A stretch of DNA of 64,000 nucleotides from JBAWWY01 sp037144355 (lineage in GTDB: Bacteria > Bacillota > Clostridia > Peptostreptococcales > Anaerovoracaceae), in contig JBAWWY010000007.1 in assembly GCA_037144355.1 (NCBI GenBank), positions 1 to 64,000 of the forward strand, given 5' to 3'. How positions within the stretch are numbered: position 1 is the stretch's first letter; each line of letters starts with the position of its first letter. Positions 52,601 through 61,275 of this stretch are shown in pieces. The translations under genes were made by a program, and so were the position numbers. The notes under the pieces are model-generated. The model was not told the DNA's origin. It searched no databases and saw only the letters and a program-made list of their open reading frames with translations.

Positions 52601-52927
52601 GACTAAAATACCTGCGTAAATCCCAGAACCACCTATTATAATTCTATAGGCTACCATCATGGATCCTGCAACAAGCGTCGGCAATAATCCGAAGAACATT
52701 CCTGTAGCGCCGATTAATATGGATCTTGTATCAAAAATTCCTCCACCACTAAGTTTCACGGCGGTAGTCATAATCAGGAAACCGGCAAAACCAATGACAA
52801 TACCCAAAGCCAATTGCAGCAGCCATTTTGGACCGCGCATTTCTCTTTGGAAAAGTGTAAATATCAATGCCAAGGTTAAAAGAAGAGTTACATTATAAAT
52901 AAGCCCAATAATAGAATTGTTATCCAT
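49694..52927 (-). CDS. Sensor: 5TM receptor, four PAS domains, GGDEF and HD-GYP
   Basis: A 1077-residue membrane protein. Residues about 1-195 form the LytS-type five-helix receptor. Four PAS domains follow (about 205-720; FQGITRDISERK, VILISIRDITDR and similar ends). A diguanylate cyclase at about 735-890 has intact GGDEF and an I-site RxxD five residues before (REDD). An HD-GYP phosphodiesterase at about 900-1060 has HDIGKIGIDEKIL and DGSGYPRGLKG. It could make and break cyclic di-GMP in response to an external signal. It ends about 70 bases before mtbB on the same strand. Confidence 0.93.
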   Translation of the reverse strand: MDNNSIIGLIYNVTLLLTLALIFTLFQREMRGPKWLLQLALGIVIGFAGFLIMTTAVKLSGGGIFDTRSILIGATGMFFGLLPTLVAGSMMVAYRIIIGGSGIYAGILVISTTGLLGVLWHHYRLNKILNKKSSFKFEFYFFGVITHIVMLLCMFAFPKEQIESVLKSIAIPVLVLYPIGTYLLCILLANQFSKSELQLKLKENEKKYRRIAENISDVIWVVDNNLKLLYISPSAEKLIGEPSDKYMGRNMEEKFPPEFLNEIRSIITEEIGNENNPQIHKDRTRQIETKMYRADGSTFWVSMHISFIREDDGSIIGFQGITRDISERKNAEEALKESEDRYRNIFALESDSLFIIDHETTSILEANNAASFVYGYSIEEFLKMKITDISAEPEETLKTIEEIQGTYTLIPIRYHKRKNGSKFPVEITASIFKMDNRNVILISIRDITDRVNSAEKLQSKQKELMDIIEFLPDATLGIDMEKRVIIWNKAIEKMTGIAAPEMIGKGEYAYTIPFYGDARPQLMDLVLDYNEEVAGRYKNMKREDEALVAEVFCPALHNNKGAWIYTKASPLHDSAGKIIGVIESIRDITEKKESEELIRASEEKYRLITENISDVIWIYNVSKEKFAYLSPSIYKLRGITVQEGINEKLEDALTSESLSLVKETMIKDIKYFIENPNEENSQATEIQQPCKNGDIIWVEIVTRYRYNANGEIEIVGTSRNIDERKRTEEEIRYLSFHDHLTNLYNRRFYEEELTRLDTPRNLPMTIVMGDVNGLKLINDSFGHNVGDELLKKTADAIKCGCREDDIVARLGGDEFVIILPNTDSIETEKIIQRINTFLSNEKVGSINLSVSFGFQTKHEKDEKIQDVFKDTEDNMYRHKLYESSSMRSKTIDLIMNTLYEKNHREMLHSKRVSEICESLARKLNLEKDTIKQIKIAGLMHDIGKIGIDEKILNKPEKLTDEEWNEIKKHSEIGYRILSSVNEFSEVANYVLEHQEKWDGSGYPRGLKGKEISIQARIISIADAYDAMTSQRAYSSALTQQEAIDEILKYSGVQFDPEIVKVFAENVINKNFETFDNK

Positions 52928-53166
52928 TTCCCCTCGCTTATAAAATGATAATTCTTAAAATGTAAAAGGGTTCATTAAGCTGCGAATTTTCTCTATACGA
53001 AGATTCTACCACTTTTGAAATATTTTAGGTAGTGATATTTTCCTTGAATACTAGTCATTATTTTATATTTGAAAACTCCGAGGATATTCTATATAATCAA
53101 GTTTGCAATAAAATAAAATCCAGAATTATCTTAGTGAATATAAAATATATTTCAAGGGGGAAAATC

Positions 53167-53403
53167 ATGAAAAACAAGGATAGGATAAAGCTTTCGAAAG
53201 AAAAGAAAGATGATATGATAATATCAATCAAGAACTATTTTCTACATGAGAGGGATGAGGAATTGGGAGATTTAGCTTCCAATTTAATGTTGAATTTCAT
53301 AATAGAAGAATTGGCCCCGGAATTTTACAATCAGGGTGTTTATGATTCAAGCAAATTCATAAATGAAAGAAGCGAAGACCTTTTGTCGCTACAGATTTAC
53401 TAA
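53167..53403 (+). CDS. DUF2164 family protein
   Basis: A 78-residue cytosolic protein. IKLSKEKKDDMIISIKNYF followed by HERDEELGDLASNLMLNFI and EFYNQGVYDSSKFI are the family pattern. The function is not known. The ATG at 53167 follows AAGGGGG; the 45 residues upstream in the same frame have no ribosome site and look non-coding. Confidence 0.88.
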   Translation: MKNKDRIKLSKEKKDDMIISIKNYFLHERDEELGDLASNLMLNFIIEELAPEFYNQGVYDSSKFINERSEDLLSLQIY

Positions 53404-53441
53404 GCAAATAATTGGTAACTTAATAAATGGTCATGCTTTGC

Positions 53442-54797
53442 TTAAATATGCTTAAGTAGCTTACCCAAATTACGTGCTTTAATCTCATTATTTTCAACCG
53501 CTATCTGTCCATTGACAATTATATAATCTATACCATCAGGTGGAGCGTTTGGGTCCCCTCTGCCAATATAGTCAGATTTATCTTTAATTTTCTTTAAATC
53601 TAAGATAAGCAGGTCAGCGTCTGCTCCCTTGTCAATAAAACCCTTGCCAATTATTCCAAATCGTTTGGCAGGTAATATGGTAATTTTCTTGATGGCCTCA
53701 ACCAAATCAATTATTTTTTCCTCCACTACATACCTTTTGATAAGTTTTGCAAATGTGCCTGATGTTTCAGGGTGGCCGATTTTCGTATAATGCGGTCCAT
53801 CGGCAGCATTTGTGGAAATATATACATAGGGTTTCACAATTGACTTTTCAATTTGCTTTTCATCGCAGGCAAATACAGTTACAAGGGTGTTTGGGAACTC
53901 TTCTCTGAGATATCTAAATAACTTTTCATCGCAATAGTTACCTGCATAGATTCCTGATGATATTAGCAAATTCTTGACCCCTATATTATTGCCATATCCC
54001 TTCTCCCATCCTTTATCCAGTATTGAAGAACCGATGCAAGATGGAAATGCTGAATAAATTCCTGTATCTGCTGTGATATCTATACCTTCGCTTCTAGCTG
54101 AATCAATTATTTCAAGTGCCTGGTCCATGACTCCCTGAAATCCAACCATATACATCAAGTGCAATATATGCACAGCTGCCCCCGTAATTCTGCAAATTTC
54201 GATAATCTCCTTAAATGTGTCAATTGCCTCCTGCCCATCTTTCCGTAAATGGATTAGTAATACTCTTTCATATTTTTTTGCCGTTTCTGCGATTCGAAGG
54301 ATTTCTTCAAATGATGTTCCTGGAACAAACTCTAAGCCTAAATGAATACAATACGCCCCGTTTTCAAAAAATTGTTCTGCAAGGTATGACATCGCATCAA
54401 TTTCCTTTTGTGTCGCAGGCTTATATCTTTCCTTTATACCTACAGCCGGTCTAAGTGTAAATGAGTGAGAGAAATTGAACCCATGATTAAGAAGGAACCC
54501 CTTCCTTTCAATATCAAAAATAGCCCGTCCATCAAAACTTCTTTCTCCGCCAAGTGTTGTTGTCGCACCCTGCCTTAGAACACATTCAGCTGAAAATTCT
54601 TTTCCATCAACGTGAGAATGAAAATCAATAAAACCTGGAGATATGATTTTCCCCACACCATCGATCTTTATCTCTGCATCAACAATGTCATCAGTAATCT
54701 CAACGATTTTACCAGATTTAATCCCAATGTTTTTCTTGATAATGCTATCATTGACCACATCGATAAATTTCGCACCATTTATTGCAATATTGTTCAT
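53442..54797 (-). CDS. Amidohydrolase, N-acyl-D-amino-acid deacylase-like (copy 2)
   Basis: A 451-residue metal-dependent amidohydrolase, paralogue of the gene at 25215-26603. Shared stretches include PGFIDFHSHVDGKEFSAE, TTLGGERSFDGR, LGLEFVPGTSF, LIHLRKDGQEAIDTF and GIDITADTGIY. It lies 33 bases after its own sigma-54 activator. Whether the two copies act on different substrates is not known. Confidence 0.85.
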   Translation of the reverse strand: MNNIAINGAKFIDVVNDSIIKKNIGIKSGKIVEITDDIVDAEIKIDGVGKIISPGFIDFHSHVDGKEFSAECVLRQGATTTLGGERSFDGRAIFDIERKGFLLNHGFNFSHSFTLRPAVGIKERYKPATQKEIDAMSYLAEQFFENGAYCIHLGLEFVPGTSFEEILRIAETAKKYERVLLIHLRKDGQEAIDTFKEIIEICRITGAAVHILHLMYMVGFQGVMDQALEIIDSARSEGIDITADTGIYSAFPSCIGSSILDKGWEKGYGNNIGVKNLLISSGIYAGNYCDEKLFRYLREEFPNTLVTVFACDEKQIEKSIVKPYVYISTNAADGPHYTKIGHPETSGTFAKLIKRYVVEEKIIDLVEAIKKITILPAKRFGIIGKGFIDKGADADLLILDLKKIKDKSDYIGRGDPNAPPDGIDYIIVNGQIAVENNEIKARNLGKLLKHI

Positions 54798-54830
54798 ACT
54801 AACTTCCTTGCTGTTTAAGATTTTTAGAAC

Positions 54831-56795
54831 TTATTCTTTTGATTTTTGCTTTGCCAGATTATAGATAGTTGTCCTGTTTATTTTTAAAATTCTTGCTGCT
54901 TCACTAACGTTTCCATCAGTTTGTCGCAAGACTTTATTTATATGAGACTTGACAGTTTCATCAAGGGATAATTCTGTATTCCCTTCTCCCAGCTTACCGT
55001 TAACATTATTCATCTGAACTATATCTGATGGAAAATCTTCTCTCTTGATCTTATTATCTTCTGACATCATAATAGCTCTTTCTACAGCATTATGAAGCTG
55101 TCTTATATTCCCAGGCCAATCATAATATTCAAGTAAAGCCATAACTTTCTTGTCTATACTCTTTTTCGTATTGAATTCCTTTATGAAATGTTCAACAAGC
55201 AAAGGTATGTCTTCTCTTCGTTCTCTTAATGCCGGTAATTTAATGTAGATGACATTTAACCGATAATAAAGATCTTCTCTGAAATTCCCTCTCTTGACTT
55301 CGTCTTCAAGATTGCAGTTTGTTGCAGTTAGAACCCTTACATCAATTGGTATAGGTGTCGTTCCCCCTATACGTGTGATTTTTTCCTCTTGAAGAACCCT
55401 TAGCATTTTAGCTTGCATTTCCATGGGCATATTGCCAATTTCATCAAGGAAAATAGTTCCACCATTTGCCAGCTCAAATTTTCCAAGTTTGCCATCGCGA
55501 CGTGCGCCGGTAAAAGCTCCTTCCTCGTATCCAAACATTTCGCTTTCAATAAGCGCATGGGGAATGGCTCCACAGTCTACAGCTATAAAAGGCTTGTTTT
55601 TCCTCAAGCTTTCATTATGTATTGCCTGAGCAAACATTTCCTTGCCAGTTCCACTTTCCCCCTCAATCAAAACCTTGAAATTGTAATTTGATGCCTTTTG
55701 TGCAAGGGAAATCGCTTCTTTGATTTTATTTGAATTTCCGATTATTTGATTGAAAGTAAAAAAAGCCGTATATTTGTTTATCTTTCTAGCAAGCATTCGA
55801 ATTTCTTCGGTCCTTGTAAATATAAGCACATAACTAGATTGGCTTTCATCAATATATTCCAAGCTAAGTAGGCAGTGCTGGATTTTATTTTTTTGCTTTA
55901 CGCTTACTTCCACATACTTGTCAACTTTTATACGGTTTAAGGCTTCCTCAATGCCAGGTGTTGTTTTTATTGCATCCCATAAAATTTTGCCGATGACTTC
56001 GTTGTCCTTCTCCCCAAGAATTTCAGCCATGGCTTTGTTTATCTGAGCTATTATTCCATTTTTAACGTAAACAACTCCATCAGTTACTGCGCTTAACGTT
56101 GCTGCAAGATGACTGTTATTTTCAATAAGAACGTTGTTTATTCTCTGAATTCTGATTTCGTTTTCAATAGCTTTTGCAGTGGCTGCTATCATGCCTAAAG
56201 TATGTTCGTGGGTCAATTCATATCTACCTGAAATATTTATTATTCCTAGTAAATTATTATTTGAATCCAAAATTGGCGCTGCTGAACATGTCCATCTATG
56301 CAGTATCTGCCTATAATGTTCCGCACCAGCTATTTGGATGGGATGCTTGTTTATTTTTGCCATTCCAGTGGCAGTTGTTCCCATTACTTCTTCCGACTGG
56401 TTTGATCCAGGTAGCGAATTGGTCTTTTGAGACAATTCAAGTGTTTCAGCATCCCCCATTGTTATCAAAACATTACAGTGTCTATCGCATAAATCTACCC
56501 TGAATCCAGAATTTTCAACTAGTTTGAAAAGCATCTTCATGAAGGGAAGTGCAACATTGATAAAACTTTTATTGTCGCTTTTTAGACTCTCCAATTTGCT
56601 TTCCGAAATTAGTTCCTGCTTTTTAATATCCAATGGATCAAGGCCAAAATTTCTACAACGTTTCCATGATTCCGCTACTTCCATTTCTATTATGTCACTG
56701 TTAACTTGTCCTGACTTGATAAAATCCACCCATGCATTTTCAAAGGCAAGCAGTTCAGGGCTATAATGATAATAAAACGGGTTGAAATTGCTCAT
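54831..56795 (-). CDS. Sigma-54-dependent activator, GAF-PAS-AAA-Fis (copy 2)
   Basis: A 654-residue protein in the same layout as the regulator at 26621-28603: N-terminal sensory region, PAS domain (YVKNGIIAQINKAMAEIL), AAA core with Walker A GESGTGKEMFAQA, the standard sigma-54 loop GAFTGA, Walker B GGTIFLDEIGNM, and a Fis-type HTH (NVSEAARILKINRTTIY). It should act at the sigma-54 promoter 60143-60158. The start overlaps the stop of the upstream gene by one base (TAATG). Confidence 0.94.
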   Translation of the reverse strand: MSNFNPFYYHYSPELLAFENAWVDFIKSGQVNSDIIEMEVAESWKRCRNFGLDPLDIKKQELISESKLESLKSDNKSFINVALPFMKMLFKLVENSGFRVDLCDRHCNVLITMGDAETLELSQKTNSLPGSNQSEEVMGTTATGMAKINKHPIQIAGAEHYRQILHRWTCSAAPILDSNNNLLGIINISGRYELTHEHTLGMIAATAKAIENEIRIQRINNVLIENNSHLAATLSAVTDGVVYVKNGIIAQINKAMAEILGEKDNEVIGKILWDAIKTTPGIEEALNRIKVDKYVEVSVKQKNKIQHCLLSLEYIDESQSSYVLIFTRTEEIRMLARKINKYTAFFTFNQIIGNSNKIKEAISLAQKASNYNFKVLIEGESGTGKEMFAQAIHNESLRKNKPFIAVDCGAIPHALIESEMFGYEEGAFTGARRDGKLGKFELANGGTIFLDEIGNMPMEMQAKMLRVLQEEKITRIGGTTPIPIDVRVLTATNCNLEDEVKRGNFREDLYYRLNVIYIKLPALRERREDIPLLVEHFIKEFNTKKSIDKKVMALLEYYDWPGNIRQLHNAVERAIMMSEDNKIKREDFPSDIVQMNNVNGKLGEGNTELSLDETVKSHINKVLRQTDGNVSEAARILKINRTTIYNLAKQKSKE

Positions 56796-57379
56796 TATTT
56801 TTCTCCATCACGTTGGAATTGTTTTGTGAAATCATATATTAAATTAATAAGTTTCGATATAGATTCAATTTCCTTATCCCAAATTTTAACCTGATATGCT
56901 ATTGGGGGAATAATCATCCACACCATGCTGCCGGCATAGGGAGTTATCTTGACGGTGAGTTTTTCTTCATCGCTTGAATAATTTACAGTAATTGTTTCAA
57001 TCTGAACTTCCCTCAACAATATATTGAATTTGCTTAGAGTTTTATATTGATTGAATAAATTAACGTATTCCTTGTCGCCTCTTATATTGACAAGACTTCC
57101 CTTAGTGCCTATCATTCCCTTAAGCTGGAGTTTGCAGTCAAAATCATCAAATCCCTTTACATCATATATTTTAACAATGCATTCTGCTCTATAAATCTTC
57201 GAGAAAAAACTATCTTTTATATTTTGTCTTAGAAGAAAAGTATCTTCTCCTTCCAAATCAAATAAAAAAGCTTCCCCATTTATATCGTAATCTCCAAATT
57301 GCTTTGAAAATACATTTGCTTGCTGCAAGAATGATTTTTTAGTCTTAGCTATCGCAATACTATTTTGAAATCTTGTCAT
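56795..57379 (-). CDS. Unknown protein coupled to the sigma-54 activator
   Basis: A 194-residue protein I do not recognise. It is mixed alpha/beta, with no signal peptide. A short hydrophobic stretch (GSMVWMIIPPIAYQVKIW, about residue 150) may be buried or membrane-near. An AAAGGAGTA ribosome site precedes the ATG and its stop overlaps the activator start, so it probably works with that regulator, perhaps as a sensor. Confidence 0.7.
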   Translation of the reverse strand: MTRFQNSIAIAKTKKSFLQQANVFSKQFGDYDINGEAFLFDLEGEDTFLLRQNIKDSFFSKIYRAECIVKIYDVKGFDDFDCKLQLKGMIGTKGSLVNIRGDKEYVNLFNQYKTLSKFNILLREVQIETITVNYSSDEEKLTVKITPYAGSMVWMIIPPIAYQVKIWDKEIESISKLINLIYDFTKQFQRDGEK

Positions 57380-57390
57380 TGGATTACTCC

Positions 57391-57437
57391 TTTAATAAAA
57401 CCGGGGCTGCCAATTCAACTTTCCATTTAACAGCCCC
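57391..57437 (-). terminator. Hairpin terminator after the alcohol dehydrogenase
   Basis: GGGGCTG and CAGCCCC form a stem around a 21-base loop, with GGTTTTATT after it on the minus strand. It probably ends the permease-dehydrogenase transcript partly before the activator genes. Confidence 0.55.
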
Positions 57438-57490
57438 TTGGATTAAAATATCGTATGACTTAGGTGCCGGTTTTTTAGCAGGTCAATAGT

Positions 57491-58654
57491 TTAACTCCCA
57501 CTATATGCCTTGATAAATATATCAAGATAATCAGATTTTGTTATAACCCTGCAATTGCTTCCAGAGGAAACATTTACTGAAGATCTTTGAGCAAGCTCTT
57601 CAAGGTCTCCAATCAAAACTCCTACGTCAACAAGAGTAGGCATATTAAGGTCTTTGTTTAGTTTCCTTACAGCCTCCACAGCCTTATACGCAGCTTCGAT
57701 TTGAGTAAGTCCTTGAATATTCTCTCCCATAGCTAGGGCTATTCTAGCGTGTTTTTTTGGGTCTGCAAGATAATTATACTCCATCACATACGGAAGCAAA
57801 ATTGCATTTGCGACTCCATGAGGGGTATCGTACAATCCCCCAACAGCTTCTGCCATGCTATGTACTGCCGCTATATCGGAGTTTCCGAATGCTATCCCGG
57901 CAATGAGACTTGCGAGAAGCATATTCGCCTTGTTATCCTGGCATTCTGTGAACACCGCGCCTCTAATATTTTCAGAAATCTGTTCAATTGCATAAAGTGC
58001 CACAGCATCTGTAATAGGCTCGGACAAAAGGCATGTGTATCCTTCTATTGCATGTGTAAGCGCATCAATTCCTGTTGATGCTGTAATCTTAGGTGGAAGT
58101 TTGCTTACCATAAGCGGATCAACTAAAGCTACTCTTGGAGCGATTAGCGGACTTCCAACACTCATTTTAAATTTTCTCTTGGTATCTGTAATTACTGACC
58201 AAAAGGTAACTTCACTTCCTGTGCCAACTGTTGTAGGTATTGCGATTATTGGTGTAATTGGTCTAAGAACACTATCAAGCCCTTCATAATCATTAATAAC
58301 ACCACCATGTGTTACGACAACGCCGATACCTTTTGCAACATCCATGGAGCTACCGCCACCAACTGCAACCAATACGTCAATACCATTAGCCAATGCTTTT
58401 TCCGCCCCGTGTTGCACTGTTGTATCTCTAGGATTTGGTTCAACATCGTCAAAAATAATTGTTTCAATATTTAATTCCTCAAGAGACTTTAAGATTCCAT
58501 TCAGTAGCCCCGCCGCAATGATACCCTTGTCAGTTACAATCATTGCCTTCTTACATCCAAGCGCCGCGACTTCTTTACCTGTCTCAAGAGCTCTTCCGGA
58601 TCCAAATTTTATTATTGTGGGTAGGATAAAGTCAAAATTTTCCAAGTTAGCCAT
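57491..58654 (-). CDS. Iron-containing alcohol dehydrogenase
   Basis: A 387-residue group III alcohol dehydrogenase: GGGSSMDVAKGIGVV binds NAD, and metal-binding DALTHAIEGY and HGVANAILLPYVM are present. It interconverts an alcohol and an aldehyde or ketone in the cytosol. It shares a sigma-54 promoter with the permease upstream (18 bases), so the substrate may come from the imported compound or its breakdown product. Confidence 0.93.
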   Translation of the reverse strand: MANLENFDFILPTIIKFGSGRALETGKEVAALGCKKAMIVTDKGIIAAGLLNGILKSLEELNIETIIFDDVEPNPRDTTVQHGAEKALANGIDVLVAVGGGSSMDVAKGIGVVVTHGGVINDYEGLDSVLRPITPIIAIPTTVGTGSEVTFWSVITDTKRKFKMSVGSPLIAPRVALVDPLMVSKLPPKITASTGIDALTHAIEGYTCLLSEPITDAVALYAIEQISENIRGAVFTECQDNKANMLLASLIAGIAFGNSDIAAVHSMAEAVGGLYDTPHGVANAILLPYVMEYNYLADPKKHARIALAMGENIQGLTQIEAAYKAVEAVRKLNKDLNMPTLVDVGVLIGDLEELAQRSSVNVSSGSNCRVITKSDYLDIFIKAYSGS

Positions 58655-58672
58655 TCCTAGTAATCCCCCTTT

Positions 58673-60067
58673 CTACTTTACATCCTCAATCTCATGATGC
58701 CAGCTCTTTTCAACTTCTTCAAGTGCAACTGGTTCAAAACAATTCTTTTTCATTACAAATTTAACCCAGATTAGAGAGTATGCCATGAAAACTGTGCAGA
58801 AAGCTCCAGCAATCATAAATACTGATCTTTTAATAACTGGGTCTGGATGAATCGTCAAAATCATGTAGATACAGGCTAATATTCCTAACACCTGTGGGAT
58901 AGGAAAGAAAGGCGATCTAAATGGTCTTGGAAGATCAGGATATGTTTTTCTAAGAATAATAACATCTATCTGGGCAATTATGTATGAAATCAACCATGTT
59001 ACGCATGCAACTGAAATCATTGTCATAATCCCATTGATATCTCTTGAGAATAACAATGGAGAAGCAAGACATGCCGCAACAGCAAAAATAGCTACCCATG
59101 GTGTTCTGAATTTCGGATGTAGATAAGAAAATACCCTTGGAAGCATACCATCTCTAGCAAGTCCATATAACATTCTTGGAACTGCCGCAACATGGGAGTT
59201 GATTGAACTGCCACCAGCTAGTATAGTTGCGATAGCTAGGAATATAACACCATTTTGTCCCATCATCGCTCTAGCGCCTTCAAGTTGAGGAACGCTTGAT
59301 GTAGTTAAAATCGCTGGATCAACATATCGTAAAATTGCTTCACCAAAAAGCATGTCGCAAACAAAGATAGTCAATAATCCAATAATCATTGCTTTCGGTA
59401 TATTTTTTTCTGGCTGAACAATTTCTTCGGCCATTGGGCATACATATTCTATCCCGATATAGAGCCAGATACCGCCCGCTATACTTTGCGCTACAACATT
59501 CCAACCACCTGGATTAAAGACAACACTTTCCAGCATTGGGTTTACAGTACCAACACCAAGAAGACCCATTGTTCCAAGAATTAACAATGCTGCCATCATG
59601 GCTATTGTCATAATCAACTGCAACATGCCATAAATTTCTACACCAAGTAAGTTGACAATTAAAAATAGTAGAAGAAGAAGTCCGGCAAAAAGTTTATAAT
59701 TAATTCCCCATACAGTTTCAGCGCATAAACCTGAAACTATGGACTCCATTGCTCCCCCAGCAGATACAAGTACAATGTATCCAGACAGAACTCCAAAGAT
59801 TGCCATTGAACGACCCATTGCTGGGAGCGTATACTCTGCTATCATGCCAGCGCCAGGTATTGCACTAGCTAGTTCAGCATAAGATAAAGTTACTATTAAG
59901 CTTACGATCAATGCAATAAATGCCGGGATAAAAAAAACTGGTCCTACAAGCCCAAAGTAGTATGCTAAAGATACCATGGTTGTTCCAGCAACCACTAGTC
60001 CAACTGCTACTCCATAAGCCTGCCAAAAGCCTAGTACCCTGTTTAGGGTGACTTCTTGTTTTGACAT
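58673..60067 (-). CDS. Amino-acid permease, APC superfamily
   Basis: A 464-residue integral membrane protein of about 12 helices: VLGFWQAYGVAVGLVVAGT start, SYAELASAIPGAGMIAEYT, and a later GLARDGMLPRVFSYLHPKFRTP, typical of APC transporters. It imports an amino acid or amine. It is the first gene behind the sigma-54 promoter at 60143-60158, with AAAGGAG before the ATG. It differs from the partial permease at the window start. Confidence 0.9.
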   Translation of the reverse strand: MSKQEVTLNRVLGFWQAYGVAVGLVVAGTTMVSLAYYFGLVGPVFFIPAFIALIVSLIVTLSYAELASAIPGAGMIAEYTLPAMGRSMAIFGVLSGYIVLVSAGGAMESIVSGLCAETVWGINYKLFAGLLLLLFLIVNLLGVEIYGMLQLIMTIAMMAALLILGTMGLLGVGTVNPMLESVVFNPGGWNVVAQSIAGGIWLYIGIEYVCPMAEEIVQPEKNIPKAMIIGLLTIFVCDMLFGEAILRYVDPAILTTSSVPQLEGARAMMGQNGVIFLAIATILAGGSSINSHVAAVPRMLYGLARDGMLPRVFSYLHPKFRTPWVAIFAVAACLASPLLFSRDINGIMTMISVACVTWLISYIIAQIDVIILRKTYPDLPRPFRSPFFPIPQVLGILACIYMILTIHPDPVIKRSVFMIAGAFCTVFMAYSLIWVKFVMKKNCFEPVALEEVEKSWHHEIEDVK

Positions 60068-60142
60068 ATTTTTCTCCTTTCGTAATCAGAAATAAATTAA
60101 TACCATATTTCTCAATTGAAATAACTTATCAAATTACTAATT

Positions 60143-60158
60143 CGCAAGAAGCGTGCCA
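60143..60158 (-). promoter_or_regulatory. Sigma-54 promoter of the permease operon
   Basis: On the minus strand TGGCAC-GCTTC-TTGCG matches the -24/-12 consensus at every core base. Transcription should start near 60131, about 64 bases before the permease ATG. Confidence 0.9.
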
Positions 60159-60174
60159 TTGACTAAAAGGTTAC

Positions 60175-60395
60175 TTTTTCAACACTATATATAAAAAACT
60201 GGTTTCAATTTTAGAATATTTGTGAGAAATTCATAATTATGTTTATATATTCTACACTATATCATTTTATTATAATCTTTGGTGTTTATATTTTCAACAC
60301 ATACTAATTATTTTCGCTTATATGATGATATTTTCAACACTAATTGATATCGGATCAATAACTATCTCAACTCTGATGTGTCACTATTTATAGTG
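60175..60395. promoter_or_regulatory. Array of activator-like repeats upstream of the permease promoter
   Basis: TTTTCAACAC with A/T-rich ends appears at 60176-60185, 60291-60300 and 60331-60340, and CTACACTAT at 60252-60260. A perfect palindrome CACTAT-TT-ATAGTG lies at 60382-60395. They fill a 460-base gap upstream of a sigma-54 promoter, so they are likely sites of the regulator at 54831-56795. No gene is seen here. Confidence 0.6.
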
Positions 60396-60460
60396 TTATC
60401 GAAAGATCAGAAATCTAAAATCAAATTTGGTTATCCTCGTAAAAAGTAAACCAAAATGAA

Positions 60461-60488
60461 AGAAGTCTCTCAAGTTTGAGAGACTTCT
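60461..60488 (-). terminator. Terminator of the SLH/FN3 gene
   Basis: GAAGTCTCTC and GAGAGACTTC pair perfectly around a six-base loop, with TTTCATTTT after it on the minus strand. It lies about 40 bases past the stop of the SLH/FN3 frame. Confidence 0.85.
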
Positions 60489-60525
60489 CGGCATTTGGAG
60501 TCAAATTTAGTTCATGATATGCTGC

Positions 60526-61275
60526 TTAGTTTATCTTATACTCGGCAGTAAGGCCAGTGCTTCCATTTCCTTCAGCATCAAAAGCCCTAACTTTGAAAAT
60601 GTAAGTTAAATCTGTGTCCAAACCATTTACCTTTAAACTATTTACCTTGGAATCTAAAGTTTTGATTTTGATGTCGTTTTTATAAACTACATATTCTGTA
60701 ACTGCGATGTTATCAATTGCATCAGGCCATTCCAAAGTGATGCTGCTTGGAGTAACTGTAGATGGGTCAATTGTCAATTCAGCATCATTTGGCCATGTTG
60801 GGATTTCAACGTCAGAAGATTCAAGTGTAGTTGCCTGGATGGAAGGTCCGTCATTTGACCAGTTTCCGGCGGCATCCCTTGCTTCAATGGCGAAATTGTA
60901 TTCTTCGTCGGGGAGCAAACCTGTTACTTTTGTTGTCTTGTCAAAGGAGACAAATTTTGTCTTTTGAATATCCGATTCGCCAACCAAGTCATATATAACC
61001 TTGTATCCTATTACCTGCTCATTATCCGATGCACCTGACCATTTTAATACTATGCTTGTGGAAGCAATGTTTGAAGCAGTTAATGTGCTGTCATCCGCCC
61101 AAGTTGGGAGTGTTTTATCGTTAGACTCATTGTTTAATATATTGTCTAGGATTTTGGCCATTTCAGCTCTTCTCAATAAATTGTTTGGATTGAAGTTCCC
61201 ATCAGGATAACCTTTTACATAACCTGCTTCATAAAGTGCTACCAGATATCCGTAGTCCTCATCGTTGATTTTCAA
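60526..61275 (-). CDS. SLH/FN3 surface protein, C-terminal part (after frameshift)
   Basis: About 250 codons in a frame shifted by one from the gene start at 61802. It begins inside the third SLH domain (YGYLVALYEAGYVKGYPDGN, then LLRRAEMAKIL). Two fibronectin type III domains follow (about residues 60-150 and 160-249), each with the typical ITLEWPDAIDN or IVLKWSGASDN strand. The first codon of the ORF is an internal TTG with no ribosome site, so it is not a separate gene. See the N-terminal part for the cause. Confidence 0.75.
   Translation of the reverse strand: MKINDEDYGYLVALYEAGYVKGYPDGNFNPNNLLRRAEMAKILDNILNNESNDKTLPTWADDSTLTASNIASTSIVLKWSGASDNEQVIGYKVIYDLVGESDIQKTKFVSFDKTTKVTGLLPDEEYNFAIEARDAAGNWSNDGPSIQATTLESSDVEIPTWPNDAELTIDPSTVTPSSITLEWPDAIDNIAVTEYVVYKNDIKIKTLDSKVNSLKVNGLDTDLTYIFKVRAFDAEGNGSTGLTAEYKIN

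Noticed and set aside
57391..57476. Larger hairpin with CCGG arms
   Set aside because: The outer AAAACCGG and CCGGTTTT arms are far apart; the inner GGGGCTG/CAGCCCC stem explains the terminator better.
60176..60340. CRISPR-like array from repeated TTTTCAACAC
   Set aside because: The repeats are only about ten bases with irregular spacing and there are no cas genes; activator sites before a sigma-54 promoter fit better.
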